Origin: an uncultured Ruminococcus sp.
GTDB lineage: Bacteria; Bacillota; Clostridia; Oscillospirales; Ruminococcaceae
Assembly (NCBI GenBank): GCA_902796865.1
Contig: CADBQZ010000103.1
Span: 1-8,218 of the forward strand
Reading direction: 5' to 3'
Length of the DNA: 8,218 nucleotides
Both the position numbers and the translations under genes were made by a program. Shown here in pieces: positions 1 to 6,680 of this stretch (positions are counted from its first letter, which is position 1; the number at the start of each line of letters is the position of its first letter). The notes beneath the pieces are model-generated. The model did no database searches and was not told the DNA's origin. It saw only the letters and a program-made list of their open reading frames with translations.

Positions 1-1
1 A

Positions 2-2023
2 CTCAAACTTATAATCAACGGGGATAAGACCCACGGGCAGTATTTAGACTTTAACAGCACCGGAAGCTGGACTTCGTGGGATGGAAACGAAACGATAGTT
101 TCTCTCAAAAAAGGTAAAAATACGATAAAGGCTTATTCTACAACATCAGACGGCGGTCCTAATATCGACTATATAGTTGCGGCACCGTCAGACATAAAGG
201 CTATAAGTAAAAAGGCTCAGAAGGGCAAGCGTGTAGAAAAGCTTGACCGAGGCGTTACTTCGGCGCATACAAATTCAGGCAATCTTGTAAGCTGGAGACT
301 TCTGGCTACCGATAATGAAAATACCGTTTTCAAGCTTTTCAAGAACGGACAGCAGCCGCCTATTTTTGAAGGCACTGCAAAACAGGCAACAAACTATTTT
401 GATAAGGACGGAACAGCCGCTGACACATATACTATCGACACATTTGTCGATGGAGTATGCACAGAATTTGCCTGCCAGTCAAAAAAATTCAATGGTATTT
501 CAAAAAACGGTGCATATTTTGACATTGATCTTAACACACCACCGGAAGCACAAATGCCTAACGGTTCGACCTGCACATACACAGCAAACGATTGTTCAGT
601 CGGTGATGCTGACGGCGACGGACAATATGAGATATTTGTAAAGTGGGATCCTTCTAATTCTCAGGACAACAGCAAGGTCGGATATACCGGAAATGTTTTC
701 ATAGACTGCTACACTTTAGAGGGCAAACAACTTTGGCGTATAGATCTCGGAAAAAATATCCGTGCGGGCGCTCATTACACTCAATATATGGTATACGATT
801 TTGACGGCGACGGAAAATCTGAAATGATATGCAAGACCGCCGACGGCACAAAAGACGGTGAGGGAAAATATATCGGAGATCCCAACATAGACTATCGCAA
901 TTCTTCCGGTACGATACTTAAAGGACCTGAATATCTGACCTTGTTTGACGGAGAGACCGGAAAAGCGTTAGATACTGTCGATTATGTTCCCGGCAGAGGT
1001 GATTCGTCCAAATGGGGAGATAACTACGGCAACCGAAGCGAAAGAATGACAGCGTGTGTAGCATATCTTGACGGTGTAAATCCATATGCCTGCTTCGGAA
1101 GAGGGTATTATACAAGAGCTGCAATGACTGCATGGAGCGTAAAAGATAAAAAGCTTGAGCAATACTGGGCATGGGATACAGGCTTTGACGTTTCAGCAAA
1201 GGGATACGGTGACGGTAATCATCAGTGTCTCGGTGCAGATGTTGACGGCGACGGAAAAGATGAAGTAGTATGCGGTTCTTCTATCATCGACGACAACGGA
1301 CAGCTTTTCAGTACAACGAGCCTTGCTCATGGTGATGCTATGCACATAGGCGATTTTGATCCTTCAAATCCGGGCCTTGAGATATTCCAATGCTTAGAAG
1401 ACGAAAAGCATCCCAATGGCACTTCGGTAAATTACGGAACGATACTCCGTGACGGCAAGACAAACAGGGTACTTTTCCGTGAAACAGCAGGAGGCGATAC
1501 AGGAAGATGTATCTGTGACAACCTTATCCCTGGAAACGGCGGAGCGGAAATGACAGGCTCTCACAACAACCGCCTATATGAAGCATTCGGTGAACATAAT
1601 GACATAGGCAGCTGGAACGATATAACCAAATGGGGCATGAATTCACTCGTTTACTGGACAGATACGCTTGAAAGAGCTGTTCTCGACCGCACGATGCTTG
1701 ATCAGTACGGCAAGGGAAGAGTATTTACAGCAGACGACTGTACATACAACAATGGTTCAAAATCAAATGCCTGCCTTACCTGTGATCTTCTCGGAGACTG
1801 GCGTGAAGAAATGATATTCCGTAAATCAGACGGTACAGGCCTTCGTGTATACACAACTACATATTCTACCGATTATAATGTATACTCACTCATGCACAAT
1901 CCTCAGTACAGAGTACAGGTCGCTGCACAGAACAACGGATATAATCAACCGCCGCATACCGACTATTACCTTGACAGAGATTACGTTCTTCCGGAAACAC
2001 CGGACGTATGGACTATAGACTGA
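2..2023 (+). CDS. Rhamnogalacturonan lyase, PL11 family, with CBM35 module (5'-partial)
   Basis: The frame is open from the first bases, so the N-terminus lies outside the window; 673 residues are visible. Residues 1 to about 61 are the end of a CBM35-like beta-sandwich (GSWTSW, LKKGKNTIK, GGPNIDYI). From about residue 79 (EKLDRGV) to the end is a PL11 catalytic domain of roughly 595 residues, about the length of a complete YesW/YesX-type domain. Supporting motifs are SWRLL near its start, three calcium-binding DxDGDG loops (nt 605-622, 797-814, 1238-1255) and the family-like KWDPSNSQDNS after the first loop. By family knowledge it cuts the alternating rhamnose-galacturonate backbone of rhamnogalacturonan I by beta-elimination, outside the cell. 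The protein stops just after the catalytic domain, so any signal peptide or dockerin must be upstream. The next gene starts 23 nt later, almost certainly in the same operon. Exo or endo action cannot be told from the sequence alone. Confidence 0.93.
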   Translation, partial: LKLIINGDKTHGQYLDFNSTGSWTSWDGNETIVSLKKGKNTIKAYSTTSDGGPNIDYIVAAPSDIKAISKKAQKGKRVEKLDRGVTSAHTNSGNLVSWRLLATDNENTVFKLFKNGQQPPIFEGTAKQATNYFDKDGTAADTYTIDTFVDGVCTEFACQSKKFNGISKNGAYFDIDLNTPPEAQMPNGSTCTYTANDCSVGDADGDGQYEIFVKWDPSNSQDNSKVGYTGNVFIDCYTLEGKQLWRIDLGKNIRAGAHYTQYMVYDFDGDGKSEMICKTADGTKDGEGKYIGDPNIDYRNSSGTILKGPEYLTLFDGETGKALDTVDYVPGRGDSSKWGDNYGNRSERMTACVAYLDGVNPYACFGRGYYTRAAMTAWSVKDKKLEQYWAWDTGFDVSAKGYGDGNHQCLGADVDGDGKDEVVCGSSIIDDNGQLFSTTSLAHGDAMHIGDFDPSNPGLEIFQCLEDEKHPNGTSVNYGTILRDGKTNRVLFRETAGGDTGRCICDNLIPGNGGAEMTGSHNNRLYEAFGEHNDIGSWNDITKWGMNSLVYWTDTLERAVLDRTMLDQYGKGRVFTADDCTYNNGSKSNACLTCDLLGDWREEMIFRKSDGTGLRVYTTTYSTDYNVYSLMHNPQYRVQVAAQNNGYNQPPHTDYYLDRDYVLPETPDVWTID

Positions 2024-2029
2024 TATTAA

Positions 2030-2037
2030 AAGGAGAT
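2030..2037 (+). promoter_or_regulatory. Ribosome binding site deciding the start of the double CE12 esterase
   Basis: AAGGAGAT lies 6 nt after the lyase stop codon and 9 nt before the ATG at 2047. It is close to the consensus AAGGAGGT. It supports 2047 over the in-frame ATG at 2008, which sits inside the lyase gene and would place 13 extra residues before an otherwise classical signal peptide. Confidence 0.85.
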
Positions 2038-2046
2038 CATACACTT

Positions 2047-5000
2047 ATGAAGAAAAAATTGATCGGCTGCATCATGTCTGCGGCTGTTGCATTTTCCGGG
2101 ATATTCGGAGGTGTACTAAAAGGTACGGATGCTTCTGCGGCTCAGACTGTATGGAAATACGATCTTGGTGCAAATGCAGATTCTGGGTATACATCTGTAA
2201 GTGCTTCGGAAAGCTATTCGGCAGCAAAGGGCTATGGCTTCACAGGCAATGTATCAGATGTGACGGCAAACGGAAACGGCGCTCTTTCAGACGCTGTGAG
2301 ATTTAACGGCGGAACTTTCTGTGCTGACCTGCCGCAGGGACTTTACAGGCTTACTGTTACGACAGGAAACAGCTCACGAACAACTATAATCGTTGAAGGC
2401 ACTCAGCAGATGATAAATTTAACAGGAAACAATGCCACTGAAACTATAGAAGTTCCTGTTACCGATGGACAGCTTAATATCTCGGCTGTTGCCGGAATGA
2501 ACAATGCCCAGTATACGATCTCGGCAATTGAGATAACACAGCTCAATACAACAGGTGTTATGCGTCCGACTATATGGATATGCGGCGACTCGACTGTTGC
2601 TAATTACTATAACGTTTCCGAAAGTTCACAGCATGGCTGGGGACAGTATCTGAAAAATTATGTGAATACAAATGTTTTCGAGATACGCAATCAGGCATCT
2701 AGCGGACAGTATGCAAAAGGGTTTTATGAAGGCGGACAGTTTGATGCTGTAAAAGCATACGGAAAACCGGGAGACTATTATATAATCTCTATCGGTATAA
2801 ATGATACGAATTATTCCAATGCAGATGAATACTATAATATAGTAACTGAAATGACAAGCATTGCCAAGCAAAAGGGTATGAAAGTTATCCTTGTAAAACA
2901 GCAGGGCAGATATTCCGACCTGAACAGGAATCCACGCCTTTCGGGGCGTTGGTTCGGCGGACAGTTAGACCGTATAGCTTCCGAACGGGATGTCACGGTC
3001 GTTGATCTGTTCAACGCATGGCAGGACTACGGATTCAGTATCGGCGGATATGATGCTATGAATGATCACTATGCAGTAAAGGCAGACGGCAGTACTGATG
3101 ATCTTCATCAAAGCGCCAAGGGGGCAGAAAAAAATGCCGAACTGGTACAGGGACTTATGAAAATAGGCGTACCGGATATAAACACCGATCTTTACTATAC
3201 TTTCAAAAATGTCAACAGCGGACTTCTCATGGAGATAAAAGACGGAAGGATAGAAGAAGGTGCTGTGATACAGCAATGGGATGCAAATGATCTCAGCTGT
3301 CAGTCATGGAAGCTCACTCCATTTGCCGGCGGAACAGATTACTTCTATATACGTTCTGCTGCTGATCTGAACTATGTATTGAAGGCAATGGAAAACGGCA
3401 ACGGCGGAAGCATAGAACTTGTGCCGTATAATTCAAAAGACAGTATGATGCTGTTCAAGATAACCTCTGTAGGTGACGGAACAGTTTATATCTCGACCAG
3501 AGCTTCAAGAGATGTATGCTATGTTGAAACCGCAAATGCCAGCCGTGAGAGAGGTGCTAAGACGGCACAATGGGAATACACATATAATAAATGCCAGAAC
3601 TGGGAGCTTAAAGGCTCATCAAAAGAACCGACACCTGTCACAACATCTCCTCCTGAAACACAGCCTGTTGAAACGGGTACTGAAGTTATACCAGCACCTG
3701 TTCCGGACACTGACAGAGCTGTGGGGGACATAAACAGCGACGGTAAGATCAATGTTTTCGATATGATACTATTAAAAAGACTTGCCGTTTCACAGAAAGC
3801 TCACCCGGTATCTGCCGACTTAAACGGCGATAAACAGGCGGATATTCTCGATGTAAGACTCATAAGAGATTTCCTTATCGGTAAAGCTTCTGATATCGTA
3901 AAGACTTCTGCATCAATAGATACCTGCTATTACTATGCTTGTGACCACACATTTGAACAGGGAGTTGTTGAAACGGTAAACGGCGGATTCACAAGAAAGA
4001 AAGGCTATGTGAACCTTGACAATAATGATACAAGCAATCTCACTTTTAATGTAAATGTAAAGAACAGCGGCAATTACATGACACATATAAGATTTGCAAA
4101 CGGAACGACCGAAGACAGGCAAATGAAAATATTTGTAAATAACAATATGGACAGTTACTGGCTCCAGCCGTTTACAGGCACAGGAGGCTGGGATAGCTGG
4201 AACGAATTCGGTATAGTTCTTCCGCTTACAAAAGGACTTAATACTATAAAGTTTATGTCATATGTAAGGGATAAAGGCGGTCCTAACATTGATTACATAT
4301 CACTTACACCGACCGATGAACCATATGCGGAAACATATGACCCTAATGCCGGAAAGCCGGATGTGTCAACTGAAAAAAGTACACTTTACATTCTTGGTGA
4401 TTCAACGGTACAGTCATATCGTGCAAGCTATGCACCGCAGCAGGGCTGGGGATACTATCTGCCGAATTATTTCACAGATGGCATAAATGTCGTAAACAGA
4501 TCTATGGCGGGCAGGAGCAGTAAAAAAGCATATGACGAAGGACGCTGGCAGGGTATTGCAGACGAAATGAAAAAAGGCGACTATGTAATGATACAGTTTG
4601 CGATAAACGATTCCGGAAAGTCGAATGCTGACAGGTACGCTTTTGTATGCGGTGATGTGAACACACCTGCCGAAGGTTCATATGAATGGTATATGAGTAA
4701 ATTTATAAACGATACGCTTTCAAAGGGCGGAACGCCTATACTCGTAACGACAGTTATCGGAATGGGAGCTTATAACTCCGGCGCAAAGAGATTTGAAAAC
4801 AGCTATTCCGATTACTGTGATGCCTGCAAAAAACTTGCGGCAAAATACAGTATACCATGTATAGACCTGAATACTATAATGAAAGACCATTATAATTCTG
4901 TAGGCTATGATACGGCGCTTTCATATCATCTTATGGGAGCGGTAGAAGGCTCGACAGACGGAACGCATTTCTGCGAAAAAGGTGCTGATGTGGTTGCCGG

Positions 5001-5061
5001 ACTTGTTGCAAATGCAGTAAGATCACAAAAAATATCAGGGCTTTCAGACAAGCTTAAATGA
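2047..5061 (+). CDS. Cellulosomal double carbohydrate esterase: CE12-CBM13-dockerin-CBM35-CE12
   Basis: A 1004-residue secreted enzyme predicted to remove acetyl groups from rhamnogalacturonan or related pectin. Residues 1-31 are a signal peptide (MKKK, hydrophobic core, ASA cleavage site). Residues about 34-168 form an N-terminal beta-sandwich of the kind found before CE12 domains. Residues 173-375 are the first SGNH/GDSL esterase: Ser182 in GDST, Asn252 in GIND, Asp351 and His354 in DDLH. Residues 383-522 are a ricin-like CBM13 (QSW at 419-421, QNW at 517-519). A Pro/Thr/Glu linker leads to a type I dockerin at 560-613. Residues 627-756 are a CBM35 (GGPNIDYI). Residues 779-995 are the second CE12: Ser786 in GDST, Gly822 in NRSMAGRSS, Asn854 in IND, Asp971 and His974 in DGTHF. 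It probably works with the upstream PL11 lyase. The dockerin implies docking to a scaffoldin cohesin. The first esterase has less typical motifs, so its exact substrate is uncertain. Confidence 0.92.
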   Translation: MKKKLIGCIMSAAVAFSGIFGGVLKGTDASAAQTVWKYDLGANADSGYTSVSASESYSAAKGYGFTGNVSDVTANGNGALSDAVRFNGGTFCADLPQGLYRLTVTTGNSSRTTIIVEGTQQMINLTGNNATETIEVPVTDGQLNISAVAGMNNAQYTISAIEITQLNTTGVMRPTIWICGDSTVANYYNVSESSQHGWGQYLKNYVNTNVFEIRNQASSGQYAKGFYEGGQFDAVKAYGKPGDYYIISIGINDTNYSNADEYYNIVTEMTSIAKQKGMKVILVKQQGRYSDLNRNPRLSGRWFGGQLDRIASERDVTVVDLFNAWQDYGFSIGGYDAMNDHYAVKADGSTDDLHQSAKGAEKNAELVQGLMKIGVPDINTDLYYTFKNVNSGLLMEIKDGRIEEGAVIQQWDANDLSCQSWKLTPFAGGTDYFYIRSAADLNYVLKAMENGNGGSIELVPYNSKDSMMLFKITSVGDGTVYISTRASRDVCYVETANASRERGAKTAQWEYTYNKCQNWELKGSSKEPTPVTTSPPETQPVETGTEVIPAPVPDTDRAVGDINSDGKINVFDMILLKRLAVSQKAHPVSADLNGDKQADILDVRLIRDFLIGKASDIVKTSASIDTCYYYACDHTFEQGVVETVNGGFTRKKGYVNLDNNDTSNLTFNVNVKNSGNYMTHIRFANGTTEDRQMKIFVNNNMDSYWLQPFTGTGGWDSWNEFGIVLPLTKGLNTIKFMSYVRDKGGPNIDYISLTPTDEPYAETYDPNAGKPDVSTEKSTLYILGDSTVQSYRASYAPQQGWGYYLPNYFTDGINVVNRSMAGRSSKKAYDEGRWQGIADEMKKGDYVMIQFAINDSGKSNADRYAFVCGDVNTPAEGSYEWYMSKFINDTLSKGGTPILVTTVIGMGAYNSGAKRFENSYSDYCDACKKLAAKYSIPCIDLNTIMKDHYNSVGYDTALSYHLMGAVEGSTDGTHFCEKGADVVAGLVANAVRSQKISGLSDKLK

Positions 5062-5073
5062 TACGGCTTAAAT

Positions 5074-5112
5074 AAAAAACTCCGCAGCGTTTGAAATGCT
5101 GCGGAGCTTTTT
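5074..5112 (+). terminator. Intrinsic terminator of the pectin-degradation operon
   Basis: A perfect 9-bp GC-rich stem (CTCCGCAGC at 5080-5088 with GCTGCGGAG at 5098-5106) encloses a 9-nt loop. It is followed by C and then five T (5108-5112) and preceded by six A (5074-5079). It begins 13 nt after the esterase stop codon. The A-run on the left would also let it work on the opposite strand, but no opposing gene is visible. Confidence 0.92.
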
Positions 5113-5268
5113 GCTCTATACAGTATGTGATGTGAGACGGTTTTTAGCATTAGAAAGCCCACTTGCCGTTCAGCTATTTTTTCATCACTCTTAATGCAGT
5201 GTATATGATATATTTGTGTTAAGAACTTGTTTATTTGGGAAAAATAGAATAAAAAAATTTCTTTCTTA
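5113..5268 (+). other. AT-rich intergenic region upstream of the LRR operon
   Basis: The gap between the esterase and the first LRR gene is 314 nt. Apart from the terminator at its start and the promoter and leader at its end, I see no gene, RNA or convincing operator in it. The segment at 5240-5260 is almost all A with a few T and one G. It sits just upstream of the -35 box, where an UP element would lie. Confidence 0.5.
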
Positions 5269-5297
5269 TTGCGTATTGCGCTGTGATATGTTATAAT
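5269..5297 (+). promoter_or_regulatory. Sigma-A promoter with extended -10 for the LRR operon
   Basis: The -35 box TTGCGT (5269-5274), a 17-nt spacer and a perfect TATAAT (5292-5297) are present. TG at 5289-5290 gives an extended -10. An A-rich tract lies just upstream. Transcription would start near 5304, leaving a leader of about 70 nt in which I see no strong structure. Confidence 0.82.
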
Positions 5298-5360
5298 ATA
5301 TAAGCAGGAACGCTGTTTCTATGGTTATAAATAAAAATATATATGGCAAACGCCTTACAG

Positions 5361-5368
5361 AAAGAGGT
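5361..5368 (+). promoter_or_regulatory. Ribosome binding site of the first LRR gene
   Basis: AAAGAGGT lies 7 nt before the ATG at 5376 and resembles AAAGGAGGT with one G missing. It favours 5376 over the in-frame ATG at 5343. The 5343 start has no purine-rich site at a useful distance and would add 11 residues before the signal peptide's basic start. Confidence 0.75.
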
Positions 5369-5375
5369 AAATTTT

Positions 5376-6680
5376 ATGAAGATAAAAAAGCTTGCTGCTG
5401 TATTTGCAGCTTCGGCATTATTTTGCTTTCCGTTTTTCTCGGTATCGGCTGATGATACTGCGGCTGATGAGGTATCCGAAGAAGAATCAGAGTTAGAAGA
5501 ATCTAATCCTGTGACAAGCTCAGACGGGCTTTGGGAATATACTATAATAACTGATAAGGAAAACAATGATACATATGCTTCGATAAAGTCATACAGCGGC
5601 AATGATACCGATCTCGATATCCCGGAGGAGCTCGACGGAAATGTTGTAAAGGCGTTTGGAAAATATGCCTTTCATGAAAATACTAATATAAAAACGGTAA
5701 ATATCTCCGAAAACCTGTCCGAATTCGGAAATTCTCCTTTTTTTGGATGTACATCTCTGGAAAAATTCACGGTAGATGATTCTAATGAGGTCTTCGATGT
5801 TACCGATAAAGGAGCGCTTACTGCTGATGACGGAAAGCTTTTTGTCTGCTGTCCGCCAGCATCTGCCGGAAAAGAATACAAGATCCCGGACGGAGTGGAA
5901 GCTCTTGAAGAGTCGGCATTTGCTGTGTGCAGCAGTATCGAAAAGATAGATATGCCGGATTCACTTAAAAGAATAAATCTTTACTGCTTTTCAGAATGTA
6001 CTTCACTTGATAATGTAGTTATCCCCGATAATGTAACAGAGCTTGGGATGTTTGCGTTTACGGGTTGTAAATCATTAAAAAACATAAAGCTTCCCGATAA
6101 TATGACAACGATAGGCGGCGGAGCGTTCTCGTTTTGTGAATCTCTTTCGTCAATAGAGTTTCCAAAGGCTCTTGAAAAGATAGAACAGGCAGCGTTCGTT
6201 TCAACAGGATTTACTGAGATAGAGATACCTTATACAGTTACTGAGATAGGATACAGTGCATTTGGATATACGGCAGATGCGGAAGGACAGATAATACCTA
6301 TGGAAAGCTTTGCTATTAAGGGGTATTCGGGAACTGCGGCTCAAAGTTACTGCGGTGAGAATGAAAATGTAACATTTGTTGCTCTTGATGAAATTGAAGC
6401 ATCATCTGATGAAGAAACGGAAAACGAAGATAAAGATGAGAAAAATGATAGCGACCATACTGTTATTTATATAGTTTTGGGCTGTGTTCTTGGTGCTGCA
6501 GCAGTAACGATGATAATAATTGGTATAGTTAAAACATCAAAAAAACGTCATGCTTCCGGAGATGATGATAATACTGACAATGATATGTATATAGATGATG
6601 TTGATAATGATGATGCAGAAGCCGAAAGCGTTCAGGAATCAAACGAAAACGATGGAGAGAATGATGATGAAAATATTTAA
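5376..6680 (+). CDS. BspA-like LRR_5 surface protein with a C-terminal membrane helix and an acidic cytoplasmic tail
   Basis: The protein has 434 residues. Residues 1-25 are a signal peptide (MKIKK, hydrophobic core, SVSA before DD). An acidic stretch of Asp and Glu follows (26-43). Residues about 89-299 are LRR_5 repeats of the BspA type, with recurring IPDxVxxIGxxAFxxCxSL-like units. A non-repeat island at about 134-171 interrupts them (GALTADDGK, ending AGKEYKIP). A typical closing cap follows (GYSGTAAQSY, residues 316-325). Residues 362-385 form one membrane helix, then the basic stop-transfer KTSKKRH. The final 39 residues contain 19 Asp or Glu and no Lys or Arg. Expected topology is LRR outside and acidic tail inside. 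LRR_5 proteins often bind proteins, host surfaces or polymers, but the ligand here is unknown. There is no LPxTG signal. It is first in a two-gene operon. Confidence 0.88.
   Translation: MKIKKLAAVFAASALFCFPFFSVSADDTAADEVSEEESELEESNPVTSSDGLWEYTIITDKENNDTYASIKSYSGNDTDLDIPEELDGNVVKAFGKYAFHENTNIKTVNISENLSEFGNSPFFGCTSLEKFTVDDSNEVFDVTDKGALTADDGKLFVCCPPASAGKEYKIPDGVEALEESAFAVCSSIEKIDMPDSLKRINLYCFSECTSLDNVVIPDNVTELGMFAFTGCKSLKNIKLPDNMTTIGGGAFSFCESLSSIEFPKALEKIEQAAFVSTGFTEIEIPYTVTEIGYSAFGYTADAEGQIIPMESFAIKGYSGTAAQSYCGENENVTFVALDEIEASSDEETENEDKDEKNDSDHTVIYIVLGCVLGAAAVTMIIIGIVKTSKKRHASGDDDNTDNDMYIDDVDNDDAEAESVQESNENDGENDDENI
6654..6659 (+). promoter_or_regulatory. Ribosome binding site inside the end of the first LRR gene
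   Basis: GGAGAG lies within the acidic tail codons of the upstream gene. Three consecutive ATG codons follow at 6661, 6664 and 6667. Only the last two lie far enough from the site for normal initiation, and 6667 has the best spacing (7 nt after the GGAGAG). A site inside the upstream coding sequence suggests coupled translation. Confidence 0.7.

Noticed and set aside
315..641. Forward reading frame of 108 codons beginning inside the lyase
   Set aside because: It lies in a different frame across the continuous PL11 coding sequence, which has clear family motifs there. It has no ribosome binding site or recognisable domain.
918..1199. Reverse-strand open frames opposite the lyase
   Set aside because: They are shadows of the PL11 gene with no recognisable motif, no plausible start context and improbable composition.
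2008..2046. Earlier in-frame ATG for the double esterase
   Set aside because: It falls inside the lyase gene and would put 13 residues before a standard signal peptide. AAGGAGAT at 2030-2037 fits the ATG at 2047.
4926..5162. Reverse-strand frame of 78 codons running across the esterase end and the terminator
   Set aside because: Its codons run through the terminator hairpin and the CE12 catalytic motif, and it shows no domain or ribosome binding site.
5343..5375. Upstream in-frame start for the first LRR protein
   Set aside because: It has no good ribosome binding site and would move the signal peptide's basic start 11 residues inwards.
6595..6666. Earlier ATG codons for the second LRR protein
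   Set aside because: They would prepend a Met-rich sequence from the overlapping frame before a normal signal peptide, and the ribosome binding site at 6654 lies downstream of most of them.
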